A DNA stretch of 64,000 nt from Streptomyces sp. PH10-H1. Its GTDB lineage: Bacteria; Actinomycetota; Actinomycetes; Streptomycetales; Streptomycetaceae. The notes beneath the pieces are model-generated. The model worked only from the letters and a program-made list of their open reading frames with translations. It searched no databases and was not told where the DNA came from. Positions 9,945 to 18,033 of the stretch are shown here, in pieces; positions within the stretch are counted from its first letter, which is position 1, and the number at the start of each line of letters is the position of its first letter. Both the position numbers and the translations under genes were made by a program. The stretch lies in contig NZ_JASISZ010000006.1 in the NCBI RefSeq assembly GCF_030063355.1, positions 94,285-158,284 on the forward strand, written 5' to 3'.

Positions 9945-10061
9945 TGTGCCCTCAAGCGCCGGGCAGGCTGAAAAACCTCCCCTGCCCGGCGTTTGAGGGC
10001 AACCGTTCAGCCCGGCCGGCGTTTGAGGCCAAATCCAGCCTGCCCGGCGCTTGAGGGCACA
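9945..10061. repeat. 26-bp perfect inverted repeat with two degenerate internal copies
   Basis: The arms 9945-9970 and 10036-10061 are exact reverse complements over 26 bp. Between them two related units occur in the orientation of the right arm (about 9981-10001 and 10008-10030), sharing the core CCCGGCGTTTGAGG or CCGGCGTTTGAGG. The block fills the gap between the convergent desulfurase and adoK genes, so it may act as a bidirectional terminator. It also looks like a dispersed Streptomyces intergenic repeat. Confidence 0.85.
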
Positions 10062-10076
10062 GGGCGGGCGGTGGGG

Positions 10077-11051
10077 TCAGGAGAGGTGGGACTTGACCTC
10101 GGCGGCGGCCTCGTGGCCGTATGCCTTGGTGAAGCGGTCCATGAAGTGGCTGCGGCGCAGCTCGTACTCCTGCGTCCCGAGCGTCTCGATGACCAGAGTC
10201 GCCAGCATGCAGCCGAGCTGCGCCGAGCGCTCCAATGACAGGCCCCAGTCCAGGCCCGCGAGGAACCCGGCGCGGAAGGCGTCGCCGACGCCGGTCGGGT
10301 CGACCTTGGCCTCTTCCTCCGCGCAGCCGACCTCGATCGTGGGCTGGCCGACGCGCTCGATGCGCACCCCCTGCGCACCGAGGGTGGTGACGCGGGTGCC
10401 GACCTTGGCGAGGATCTCGTCGGCGGTCCAGCCGGTCTTCGACTCGATGAGCGCCTTCTCGTACTCATTGGTGAAGAGGTACGCGGCGCCGTCCACGAGA
10501 AGCCGGATGTCCTCGCCGTCCATGCGGGCGAGCTGCTGCGAGGGGTCGGCCGCGAACGGGATGCCGCGGCTGCGGCACTCCTGGGTGTGCCGGATCATCG
10601 CCTCGGGGTCGTCCGCGCCGATGAGGACCAGGTCGAGGCCGCCCACCCGGTCGGCGATCGGCTGCAGCTCGATCTGCCGCGCCTCGCTCATCGCGCCGGT
10701 GTAGAAGGACGCGATCTGGTTGTGGTCGGTGTCCGTGGTGCAGACGAAGCGCGCGGTGTGCAGCACCTCGGAGATGCGTACGGACGCGGTGTCGACGCCG
10801 TGCCGGTCGAGCCAGGCGCGGTACTCGGCGAAGTCGGATCCGGCGGCGCCCACGAGGACCGGCCGGAGGCCGAGAACACCCATGCCGAAGCAGATGTTGG
10901 GGGCGACTCCGCCGCGCCGGACATCGAGATTGTCGACAAGGAAGGAGAGCGAGACCGTGTGCAGCTGATCCGCGACCAGCTGGTCGGCGAATCGGCCGGG
11001 GAAGGTCATCAGGTGATCTGTGGCGATGGAGCCGGTGACAGCGATACGCAC
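10077..11051 (-). CDS. adoK: Adenosine kinase-like PfkB family carbohydrate kinase
   Basis: PfkB/ribokinase-fold kinase, 324 residues. It closely resembles mycobacterial AdoK, which phosphorylates adenosine to AMP, in its start (RIAVTGSIATDHLM), SLSFLVDNL, FAADPSQQLAR and the anion-hole/catalytic motif DPTGVGDAFRAG. The mycobacterial gene also sits beside the cytochrome oxidase genes, supporting orthology. GTG 11051 is used because AGGAG lies about eight bases upstream; the longer frame to 11171 has no such site. The substrate is inferred from the family, and other PfkB substrates cannot be excluded. It converges on the desulfurase gene across the inverted-repeat block. Confidence 0.88.
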   Translation of the reverse strand: MRIAVTGSIATDHLMTFPGRFADQLVADQLHTVSLSFLVDNLDVRRGGVAPNICFGMGVLGLRPVLVGAAGSDFAEYRAWLDRHGVDTASVRISEVLHTARFVCTTDTDHNQIASFYTGAMSEARQIELQPIADRVGGLDLVLIGADDPEAMIRHTQECRSRGIPFAADPSQQLARMDGEDIRLLVDGAAYLFTNEYEKALIESKTGWTADEILAKVGTRVTTLGAQGVRIERVGQPTIEVGCAEEEAKVDPTGVGDAFRAGFLAGLDWGLSLERSAQLGCMLATLVIETLGTQEYELRRSHFMDRFTKAYGHEAAAEVKSHLS

Positions 11052-11238
11052 GACGGGATGCTCCTGCGGGGGCGGCGGCGAGGGTCGGCAAGGGCTGGAA
11101 GCCCCAAGGAAAAACACAGCCATCGTATGGGGTGCGCGATGGGACGCGGGACCCGGCCGGGGCTGGAGCACAGAGCACGGAGAAACTACCCGATAGTAGG
11201 GCTTACCCGTGGGTGATCAAGTGCCTAGGGTCGGAAGC

Positions 11239-11457
11239 ATGGCTTCTACTTCGTCCCCACTGCCCAGCGTCGTCGAACCCGAATCCCGCTCCGAATCCCT
11301 GGAGGAGCTGCTCGGCGACTGCCGTCGGATGGCCCCGCACTGGACGGTTCCCGCCACGGCGGAGCCCTCGGTGGTCGCGCCGTCGAGTCTGCACGGCATC
11401 ACCGTTCCGCCCGCATCCGCGCACGTCGTGGACGGTATGGCCGAGTACGGCGACTGA
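11239..11457 (+). CDS. Small hypothetical protein, 72 residues
   Basis: A short acidic, Ser/Pro-rich protein starting MASTSSPLPSVVEPESRSES, with GGAAG a few bases before the ATG. It has no membrane segment, signal peptide or recognised domain. An N-terminal Glu/Ser-rich part is followed by CRRMAPHWTVPA. It stands alone between the divergent adoK gene and the large secreted protein gene. Coding is supported by the ribosome site and codon bias rather than by homology; function unknown. Confidence 0.55.
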   Translation: MASTSSPLPSVVEPESRSESLEELLGDCRRMAPHWTVPATAEPSVVAPSSLHGITVPPASAHVVDGMAEYGD

Positions 11458-11550
11458 TCCCGGCCGGCTCCGGTCCGCGGGACGGGAACCGCGCGGGCTC
11501 CGGCTCCGTCACAGGGGCATCTGACGGTACGGAGCCGAGGGAGCAACACG

Positions 11551-13191
11551 GTGAGCACCGAACGCAACGAGGACACGGTGGAACGTTCCGCCGCCCGCCC
11601 CCGCCTCAGGTCCCCACTGGCGGTCGCGGCGATGGCCGCGGCGGTCCTGGTGGCCGGGGGCGGCGGGGCGTACTGGGCGACGGCGAACGCGGGCCATCAC
11701 ACGGCGAACGCCTCTCCCAAGAGCGGCCCGCCCGCGCCACTGGCGCTGGAGGGCGCCAAGAACGGCACGGCAGCGGTCGCCGGCAGCGACGGCGCGGCCC
11801 CGGCCGGCGGGCAGTATAGGGCCACGGTGCCGCTGCCCAACGGCCCGAAGTCGGCGCCCGTCTACCGGCCGCAGGGCGAGTTGCCCCGCGAGACCGTCGA
11901 GAAACTGGCGAAGGCGCTGGGCGTGCCCGGCCCCGTCAAGCTCGACCACGACTTCTGGCGGGCGGGCGGCGCCCCTGACGGTGGCGGGCCCACGCTGCAG
12001 GTCAACCGGGCCGGTGCGGGCAACTGGTCGTACTCCCGGCTGGGCGCGATCACCAAGTGCGCCGTCCCGAGCGGGGGCGTCCCGAGCGGGGGCGTCCCGA
12101 GCGGCGCCGTCCCGAACGGCGCCGTCCCGAACGGCGGCGGACCCGACGCGGCGGTCTGCTCCGGCATCCCGACCGGCGCGGCCGACGGAGCCGCCGGATC
12201 CTCCACGTCGTCGTCCGGGCCTTCCGGCGCGGGTGGGGGCGCGGTCTCCGAGGACCGGGCGAAGCAGGTAGCCGCCCCGGTGCTGGCCGCCGTCGGGCTG
12301 ACCGGCGCCAGGACCGACGCGAGCGAGACCACCGGCGCGGTGCGGCTGGTGAACGCCGACCCGGTGGTGGGCGGCCTGCCGACGCACGGCTGGCGGACCA
12401 CCCTGCAGATCGGCGCGGACGGACAGCTGAGCGGCGGATACGGCCTGCTGGCGGCGCTCGACAAGGGTGACGACTACCCGGTGATCGGTGCGGCGCAGGC
12501 GCTGAAGGAGCTGGAGACGGCCGGAAGCGGCGGCTCGGACCACGGCGTCGGCGGCTCGTGCCCGGCCCTCCCGAAGCCCAAGCCGACGGCGCCGAGCGAC
12601 GACAAGACGCTGCCGCAGACCCTGCCGTGCGTGCCGAGCGCCGAGCAGACGCTGGAAGTGCGCGGGGCCGCCTTCGGGCTGTCGGCGCAGTTCGTGTCGG
12701 GCGCCCGGGCGCTGGTGCCGTCCTGGCTGTTCGACGTGGCGCAGGCCGGGGTGCTCAAGCCGCACACGGTGGCGCAGCCGGCCGTGGCGGCGCAGTACAT
12801 CCAGCAGCCGGGCGCGACGACCGTTCCCGGCGGGACGGGTGGGCCGGGTGGGTCGGGGCCGGGTGCGACGAGCAGGCCGACGGAGCCCGCCGATCCCGGG
12901 ATGCCGGCCGATCCGAAGGCGCCGCAGAAGCAGAAGGCGGTTTCCTACACCGTTCGGGGCAGCGCCCTGGAGCTGCACTTCTGGGGCGGGGTGTGCTCCA
13001 CGTACTCGGCCTTCGCCGATGAGTCCGGTTCAGCGGTGACGGTGCGGATCACGGGGACGGCCGATCATCCCGGGCAGCCCTGCATCCTGCTGGCGAAGGA
13101 CATCACTCAGACCGTGAAGCTGACCCGGCCGCTCGGTGACCGCAAGGTCGTGGATCTGTACGACGGTGCCGTCGTGCCGGCGAAGAAGTAG
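11551..13191 (+). CDS. Large secreted or membrane-anchored protein of unknown function
   Basis: A 546-residue protein with GTG start and a GAGGGAG ribosome site. A basic N-region is followed by one hydrophobic helix (SPLAVAAMAAAVLVAGGGGA, residues 26-45), so the rest should lie outside the membrane. The external part is rich in Gly, Pro, Ser and Ala and contains a five-fold VPSGG-type repeat (residues about 172-196). Low-complexity linkers (GGTGGPGGSG) separate more folded-looking stretches, and six or more cysteines occur. No catalytic motif is recognised. It ends at a strong hairpin shared with the convergent erpA gene. Confidence 0.85.
   Translation: MSTERNEDTVERSAARPRLRSPLAVAAMAAAVLVAGGGGAYWATANAGHHTANASPKSGPPAPLALEGAKNGTAAVAGSDGAAPAGGQYRATVPLPNGPKSAPVYRPQGELPRETVEKLAKALGVPGPVKLDHDFWRAGGAPDGGGPTLQVNRAGAGNWSYSRLGAITKCAVPSGGVPSGGVPSGAVPNGAVPNGGGPDAAVCSGIPTGAADGAAGSSTSSSGPSGAGGGAVSEDRAKQVAAPVLAAVGLTGARTDASETTGAVRLVNADPVVGGLPTHGWRTTLQIGADGQLSGGYGLLAALDKGDDYPVIGAAQALKELETAGSGGSDHGVGGSCPALPKPKPTAPSDDKTLPQTLPCVPSAEQTLEVRGAAFGLSAQFVSGARALVPSWLFDVAQAGVLKPHTVAQPAVAAQYIQQPGATTVPGGTGGPGGSGPGATSRPTEPADPGMPADPKAPQKQKAVSYTVRGSALELHFWGGVCSTYSAFADESGSAVTVRITGTADHPGQPCILLAKDITQTVKLTRPLGDRKVVDLYDGAVVPAKK
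12063..12137 (+). repeat. Five tandem 15-bp units inside a coding region
   Basis: Five consecutive 15-bp units starting CGTCCCGA vary only at a few bases, and each encodes one VPSGG or VPNGG/VPNGA-like pentapeptide in the large secreted protein. Because the unit is a multiple of three, copy number can change by slippage without breaking the frame. Confidence 0.9.
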
Positions 13192-13233
13192 TCAGCGAAG
13201 AACCAGAGCCTGTCCGGCGAAACGGTCGGCGGA

Positions 13234-13280
13234 ACGACGAAGGCGGCGGCACCCGCTCCGGGTGCCGCCGCCTTCGTCGT
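13234..13280. terminator. Bidirectional hairpin between convergent genes
   Basis: A perfect 21-bp stem (13234-13254 with 13260-13280) closes a 5-nt loop GCTCC. It lies 43 bp after the secreted-protein gene stop and 30 bp from the erpA stop on the other strand, so it can terminate both. Confidence 0.92.
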
Positions 13281-13309
13281 GCAACGTCCGCCCGGGACGT
13301 CGCGTGAAA

Positions 13310-13675
13310 TCAGTGGAACGAGTCGCCGCAGGCGCAGGAGCCGGTGGCGTTCGGGTTGTCGATCGTGAAGCCCTGCTTCTCGATCGTGTCCACGAAGTCG
13401 ATCGAGGCGCCGCCGAGGTACGGGGCGCTCATGCGGTCGGTGACGACCTTCACACCGCCGAAGTCCTTGATGACATCGCCGTCGAGCGAGCGCTCGTCGA
13501 AGAAGAGCTGGTAGCGCAGGCCGGAGCAGCCGCCGGGCTGGACGGCTACGCGCAGCGCCAGATCCTCGCGGCCTTCCTGCTCGAGCAGACCCTTGACCTT
13601 GGCCGCAGCGGATTCCGACAGGAGAAGTCCGTCGTTCGCGGTGGTCTCGGCGGTGGTCTCGTCCTGAACCGACAT
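13310..13675 (-). CDS. erpA: Iron-sulfur cluster insertion protein ErpA (HesB/IscA family)
   Basis: A-type Fe-S carrier of 121 residues that delivers clusters to target enzymes. The three family cysteines are in QPGGCSGLRY and the C-terminal CACGDSF. ATG 13675 is preferred to 13714 because GGGAG lies eight bases upstream and the family starts there. Divergently placed nadA encodes a [4Fe-4S] quinolinate synthase, so NadA is a plausible client; that link is inferred from context. Confidence 0.93.
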   Translation of the reverse strand: MSVQDETTAETTANDGLLLSESAAAKVKGLLEQEGREDLALRVAVQPGGCSGLRYQLFFDERSLDGDVIKDFGGVKVVTDRMSAPYLGGASIDFVDTIEKQGFTIDNPNATGSCACGDSFH

Positions 13676-13802
13676 CTGCTTCACTCCCGGGTTGTTCGGA
13701 TCTGCTGCCATCAACTCGTAACCGGTGGCCCCCCGGATTCATTCCGGGTCCGATACGTCTTATCCCCGTCAATGCTCGCACACACCGGGCCGGGAACGGA
13801 AT

Positions 13803-13838
13803 GCGTCACATTGACGCAACCCCCATCGTCAATCTGAC
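13803..13838. promoter_or_regulatory. Paired palindromes upstream of nadA
   Basis: Two related dyads lie in the erpA-nadA divergent gap. The first, GCGTCA-CAT-TGACGC (13803-13817), is perfect with 6-nt arms; the second, GTCA-ATC-TGAC (13828-13838), has 4-nt arms and the same 3-nt spacing. Their centres are 23 bp apart, about two helical turns. They look like operators for a dimeric repressor controlling nadA, erpA or both. The regulator is not identifiable from the sequence. Confidence 0.45.
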
Positions 13839-13908
13839 ACGAACGGGCTATCATAGATAACGTCAGGTAGACGAAAAGGCTGTGCTGCACAGAAAGGGCT
13901 CCGGGCCC

Positions 13909-15090
13909 GTGACCACCACAGAACCGCTGGATGTGCTGGATGTCCAGCCCACGCCGCTCGCCCTGCTGCTGCTCGGGCGGGAGTCCGACCCCCGCAGTGA
14001 GCGCGGTGTGGACTGCCCCGGCGACCTGCCGGCCGCTTCCGATCCCGACCTGGTCGAGCGCGCCCGCGCCGCCAAGGCCAAGCTCGGGTCCAGGGTCTTC
14101 ATCCTGGGGCACCACTACCAGCGCGACGAGGTGATCGAGTTCGCCGATGTGACCGGCGACTCGTTCAAACTCGCACGGGACGCGGCCGACCGCCCGGAGG
14201 CCGAGTACATCGTCTTCTGCGGCGTGCACTTCATGGCCGAGTCCGCGGACATCCTCACATCGGCGAAGCAGGCCGTGATCCTCCCGGACCTGGCCGCCGG
14301 CTGCTCGATGGCCGACATGGCCACCGCCGAGCAGGTCGCCGAGTGCTGGGACGTGCTGACCGAGGCGGGTGTGGCCGACGCCACCGTGCCCGTCTCCTAC
14401 ATGAACTCGTCCGCCGACATCAAGGCGTTCACCGGCCGGCACGGCGGCACGATCTGCACCTCCTCCAACGCCGAGCGCGCGCTGGAGTGGGCATTCGCCA
14501 AGGGCGAGAAGGTGCTCTTCCTTCCCGACCAGCACCTGGGGCGCAACACCGCGGTGCGCGACCTGGGACTGTCGCTCGACGACTGCGTCCTCTACAACCC
14601 GCACAAGCCGAACGGCGGCCTGACCACCGAGCAGCTGCGAGACGCCAAGATGATCCTGTGGCGCGGCCACTGTTCCGTGCACGGGCGCTTCTCGGTCGAG
14701 TCGGTCGAGGACGTCCGCGCCCGGATACCCGGCGTGAACGTCCTGGTGCACCCCGAGTGCAAGAACGAGGTCGTCTCCGCCGCCGACTACGTCGGTTCGA
14801 CGGAGTACATCATCAAGGCGCTGGACGCGGCTCCGGCCGGCTCCGCGTGGGCGATCGGCACCGAACTGAACCTGGTCCGGCGGCTCGCCAAGGCCCACCC
14901 GGACAAGCAGATCGTCTTCCTCGACAAGACCGTCTGCTTCTGCTCGACGATGAACCGCATCGACCTGCCGCACCTGGTGTGGACGCTGGAGTCGCTGGCG
15001 GACGGCAAGGTCGTCAACCGCATCCAGGTCGACGAGGAGACCGAGCGCTTCGCGAAACTGGCCCTGGAGCAGATGCTGGCGCTGCCGTAA
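13909..15090 (+). CDS. nadA: Quinolinate synthase NadA
   Basis: Condenses iminoaspartate with dihydroxyacetone phosphate to quinolinate in de novo NAD synthesis, using an oxygen-sensitive [4Fe-4S] cluster. The 393-residue protein shows GHHYQRDEVI, FCGVHFMAESADI, the cluster cysteine contexts FCGVHFM, HPECKNEV and TVCFCSTMNRI, and the repeat-domain motifs DLAAGCSMADM and PDQHLGRNT. GTG 13909 is preferred because the N-terminus TTTEPLDVLDVQPTPLALLL resembles family members; a GTG at 13882 is an alternative. nadB/nadC are not adjacent. A perfect hairpin follows the gene. Confidence 0.95.
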   Translation: MTTTEPLDVLDVQPTPLALLLLGRESDPRSERGVDCPGDLPAASDPDLVERARAAKAKLGSRVFILGHHYQRDEVIEFADVTGDSFKLARDAADRPEAEYIVFCGVHFMAESADILTSAKQAVILPDLAAGCSMADMATAEQVAECWDVLTEAGVADATVPVSYMNSSADIKAFTGRHGGTICTSSNAERALEWAFAKGEKVLFLPDQHLGRNTAVRDLGLSLDDCVLYNPHKPNGGLTTEQLRDAKMILWRGHCSVHGRFSVESVEDVRARIPGVNVLVHPECKNEVVSAADYVGSTEYIIKALDAAPAGSAWAIGTELNLVRRLAKAHPDKQIVFLDKTVCFCSTMNRIDLPHLVWTLESLADGKVVNRIQVDEETERFAKLALEQMLALP

Positions 15091-15119
15091 CGCCTCCGGC
15101 GTCGCGGCCGCTCACACGA

Positions 15120-15164
15120 CGGAAGGGCGGGCCGGATTCCTCAGGAATCCGGCCCGCCCTTCCG
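15120..15164 (+). terminator. Hairpin terminator after nadA
   Basis: A perfect 21-bp stem (15120-15140 with 15144-15164) around the loop TCA lies 30 bp past the nadA stop. It separates nadA from the convergent PspAA-like gene and may serve both. Confidence 0.9.
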
Positions 15165-15202
15165 CGAGCGGTACTACGAGGGTGCGGGATCCGGCGCCGG
15201 GG

Positions 15203-15481
15203 TCAGCCCGGGATGAGTCCGCCGTCGCCGAGCATCGCCTTGACCTCGGCGAGCGAGGCGTCGGGGGCCGGAAGGATCAGTTCCGACGGCTCCAGGGAGG
15301 CGTCGGGCAGCGGTTCGCCCAGCTTACGGACTGCCTCGAGCAGGACTCCCAGCGTCTTGCGGAAGCCCTCCTCGTCACCGCTCTCTATCTCGGCGAGCAG
15401 CTTGTCGTCCAGCTTGTTGAGACCGGCGAGGTGGATGTCCGCCATCCTCAACTGTCCCTCCCCCATGATCCTTACGATCAT
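15203..15481 (-). CDS. PspA-associated small protein (PspAA domain)
   Basis: A 92-residue cytosolic protein starting MIVRIMGEGQLR, which matches the PspAA domain found next to PspA in actinobacteria. The body is acidic and helical (LDDKLLAEIESGDEEGF) with the tail ASLAEVKAMLGDGGLIPG. It lies 40 bp downstream of pspA on the same strand, so it is probably co-transcribed. It is expected to work with PspA in envelope stress; no catalytic residues are seen. Confidence 0.85.
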   Translation of the reverse strand: MIVRIMGEGQLRMADIHLAGLNKLDDKLLAEIESGDEEGFRKTLGVLLEAVRKLGEPLPDASLEPSELILPAPDASLAEVKAMLGDGGLIPG

Positions 15482-15521
15482 GACGGCGCCTCCTTGTCGG
15501 CTTGGCGTTGGCCTGTCGGCG

Positions 15522-16292
15522 TTACTGCTTGTCCATCCGGGGCTTGTCCTCGGGCTGCTTGCCGCCCTCGATGGCCTGCTGCGGGGTGCCGCCGGCCAGT
15601 TCGGCCTTCATACGGGCCAGCTCAAGCTCGACATCCGTGCCACCGGACAGCCGGTCCAGCTCGGCCTGGATGTCGTCCTTCTGCAGCCCGCTCTGGTCGT
15701 CGAGAGCGCCGGAGGCCATCAGCTCGTCGAGGGCACCGGCCCGCGCGCGCAGCTGCTCGGTCTTGTCCTCGGCGCGCTGGATCGCCATGCCGACGTCGCC
15801 CATCTCCTCGGAGATGCCGGAGAACGCCTCGCCGATCTTGGTCTGCGCCTGGGCCGCGGTGTACGTGGCCTTGATGGTCTCCTTCTTGGTGCGGAAGGCA
15901 TCCACCTTGGCCTGCAGCCGCTGCGACGCGAGGGTGAGCTTCTCCTCCTCGCCCTGCAACGTCTGGTGCTGCGTCTCCAGGTCGGTGACCTGCTGCTGCA
16001 GCGCGGCCCGGCGCGACAGCGCCTCGCGGGCCAGGTCCTCACGACCCAGGGCGAGGGCCTTGCGGCCCTGGTCCTCATAGGTCGACGACTTCTTCTGCAG
16101 CTCGTTGAGCTGCAGCTCCAGGCGCTTGCGCGAGGTGGCGACATCGGCCACACCCCGGCGTACCTTCTGCAGCAGTTCCAGCTGCTTCTGGTACGAGTAG
16201 TCAAGCGTCTCGCGCGGGTCCTCGGCCCTGTCCAGGGCCTTGTTGGCCTTCGCGCGGAAAATCAATCCCATCCGCTTCATGACACCGCTCAT
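15522..16292 (-). CDS. pspA: Phage shock protein A / IM30 family protein
   Basis: Membrane-remodelling ESCRT-III-like protein that protects the inner membrane under stress. It has 256 residues and is nearly all long coiled coil (about residues 25-225), beginning MGLIFRAKANKALDRAEDP, the amphipathic membrane-binding helix and conserved ALDRAEDP turn. The C-terminal tail is Gly/Gln/Lys-rich and probably disordered. The start at 16292 (MSGVMKRMG) could instead be 16280 (MKRMG). It leads the two-gene unit with the PspAA-like gene. Confidence 0.94.
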   Translation of the reverse strand: MSGVMKRMGLIFRAKANKALDRAEDPRETLDYSYQKQLELLQKVRRGVADVATSRKRLELQLNELQKKSSTYEDQGRKALALGREDLAREALSRRAALQQQVTDLETQHQTLQGEEEKLTLASQRLQAKVDAFRTKKETIKATYTAAQAQTKIGEAFSGISEEMGDVGMAIQRAEDKTEQLRARAGALDELMASGALDDQSGLQKDDIQAELDRLSGGTDVELELARMKAELAGGTPQQAIEGGKQPEDKPRMDKQ

Positions 16293-16486
16293 GGGCCTCG
16301 CGCGCCCCCTTCTCGGACTACAGCTCCAGCACCTCTACAGACCCCACAGTACGGGCCCTGGTTCCATTACCGCACTGTTCGGCGGCGGATGCGCTCCTCC
16401 CTAGGGACGATCACGGTTCGGTGACCTAAGGCCCAAGGAGTAGGTGAGGGCTGGGGTAACCGCTCCGGGACACGTAACCTGGAGTC

Positions 16487-17074
16487 GTGTTCCGACGTCG
16501 TTCCCCAGATGAGCAGGCCTCAACCACCACGGTGCTTGAGGACCAGGCCCGCGACCCGCAGGCTCCCAAGGGTCGCCCCACACCCAAGCGCAACGAGGCC
16601 CAGGGCCAGCGCCGCACCCGTGCCACGGTGCCGACCGACCGCAAGGCGGCCGGCAAGCAGGCACGCGAAGCGCGCCGCGCCGAGATGGCCAAGCAGCGCG
16701 AGGCGCTGGCCGGTGGCGATGAGCGCTACCTGCCGGCGCGAGACAAGGGTCCGGTGCGCAAGTTCGTCCGGGACCATGTCGACTCGCGCTACCGCGTAGC
16801 CGAGTTCTTCCTGCCGCTCGCGGTGGTCATCCTCGTGCTGAGCATGATCCAGAACACCCAGCTGCGGAACCTCTCGCTGCTGCTGTGGATGGTGGTGATC
16901 GTCCTCATCCTGGTCGACTCCGTCATCACCGTGATCCTGCTCAGGAAGCAGCTGCGCACCCGCTTCCCGGACAAGAACCTGCGCGGCGCGGTGGCCTATG
17001 CCCTCATGCGCACGCTGCAGATGCGCCGGCTGCGACTGCCGAAGCCGATGGTCAAGCGCGGCGTGAAGCTCTGA
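16487..17074 (+). CDS. DUF3043 membrane protein
   Basis: A 195-residue protein with a very basic cytosolic N-terminal half (many Arg/Lys, for example KAAGKQAREARRAEMAKQRE) ending in ERYLPARDKGPVRKFVRDHVDSR, then two adjacent membrane helices (VAEFFLPLAVVILVLSMIQ and LLLWMVVIVLILVDSVITVI) and a basic C-terminal tail. This layout is the actinobacterial DUF3043 family, of unknown function. GTG start with GGAG just upstream. The stop overlaps a likely CTG start of the next gene, so the pair seems coupled. Confidence 0.9.
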   Translation: MFRRRSPDEQASTTTVLEDQARDPQAPKGRPTPKRNEAQGQRRTRATVPTDRKAAGKQAREARRAEMAKQREALAGGDERYLPARDKGPVRKFVRDHVDSRYRVAEFFLPLAVVILVLSMIQNTQLRNLSLLLWMVVIVLILVDSVITVILLRKQLRTRFPDKNLRGAVAYALMRTLQMRRLRLPKPMVKRGVKL

Positions 17075-17868
17075 GCACCGGCAGATCCGGGTTCGACGGT
17101 GGAGCGGCCGCCTGGCTGAACGGGCTCGGCGGCCTGCGCAACATCGTCCGCCAGGAGCTGGTGTCACGACAGCTCGACGAGCAGATCACGACCCGCTTCC
17201 CCGTCGGCCGGCGGCTGCGAGTGCTCGATGTCGGCCCCGGCCAGGGCACCCAGGCACTGCGGCTTGCGCGCGCCGGCCATCAGGTGACCGGGCTGGAGTC
17301 CGACCCGGCGATGCTCGACGCGCTGCGCGCCGCGCTGGCCGTCGAGCCGGAGGGCATACGCGAGCGGGTCGCCCTCCAGGAGGGCGACGGCCGCGAGACC
17401 GGCCGGCACTTCGGCCCCGGCAGCTTCGACCTCGTGCTCTGCCACGGCGTGCTGATGTACATGACCGAGCCCGATCCCATGCTGGCGGCGCTGGCCCGGG
17501 TGCTCGCGCCCGGCGGACTGCTGTCGCTGCTCGTGCGCAACGGTGACGCGCTGGCCATGCGGCCGGGGCTGCTCGGGGACTGGGCCGGGGCGCTGGACGC
17601 GTTCGGCAGCGAGCTGTACACCAACCGGATCGGGCTGGAGGTGCGCGCCGACCGGCGGGAGGCCGTCACCGCGACGCTGAGCGGGCTCGGCACGCCGATA
17701 CACGCCTGGTACGGGGTGCGGGTACTCACCGACGCCGTGCCGGACGACGCTCCGGTGCCGGATCCCTCCGGTCTCGAGCCGCTGCTGGCCGCCGAGGAAC
17801 TGGCCGGGCGGACGGATCCGTACCGCGCGGTGGCGGCGCTGCTGCATCTGTGCGGGGTGCGCGCGTAG
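17071..17868 (+). CDS. Class I SAM-dependent methyltransferase, probable CTG start
   Basis: A 265-residue Rossmann-fold methyltransferase. Motif I is LDVGPGQGTQALRLA, the acidic end of strand 2 is GLESDP, and motif II is FDLVLCHGVLMYM. The region GGAAAWLNGLGGLRNIVRQE before motif I is conserved-looking but has no ATG, GTG or TTG in frame ahead of it. The first usable codon is CTG 17071, overlapping the DUF3043 stop as CTGA. The next GTG (17161) would remove 30 residues. Substrate unknown. Confidence 0.82.
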   Translation: MSTGRSGFDGGAAAWLNGLGGLRNIVRQELVSRQLDEQITTRFPVGRRLRVLDVGPGQGTQALRLARAGHQVTGLESDPAMLDALRAALAVEPEGIRERVALQEGDGRETGRHFGPGSFDLVLCHGVLMYMTEPDPMLAALARVLAPGGLLSLLVRNGDALAMRPGLLGDWAGALDAFGSELYTNRIGLEVRADRREAVTATLSGLGTPIHAWYGVRVLTDAVPDDAPVPDPSGLEPLLAAEELAGRTDPYRAVAALLHLCGVRA

Positions 17869-17900
17869 CGCTGCGCCCTGCTGGCGCGCGGTTCTGCCCG

Positions 17901-17969
17901 GTCGGGGCCGGGCTCTCCGGCGCGGGAGGGTTGTTGCGCCCTCCGCGGCCGCGATCCCGGCCCCTCGCA
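17901..17969. repeat. Partial copy of a composite intergenic repeat
   Basis: The 22 bp at 17901-17922 recur exactly at 20881-20902. Downstream a hairpin-like GAGGG-TTGTTGCG-CCCTC and a tail CGATCCCGGCCCCTCGC recur with few changes near 21011-21063. The same modules bracket the hairpin-ended element at 20899-20977, so the two places share one modular repeat family. Confidence 0.7.
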
Positions 17970-18033
17970 TGAAGACAACCCGATCGGGCGTCGAATCCGG
18001 TCGTTCTTCCCTCACTAAAGGGACACTTCGGTC

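Noticed and set aside
9945..10061. CRISPR-like repeat array
   Set aside because: Units are palindromic, few, and not separated by uniform spacers; no cas genes nearby.
11509..12978. Minus-strand frame antisense to the large secreted protein
   Set aside because: No ribosome site, Arg-rich, and the plus-strand gene has a clear start and membrane helix.
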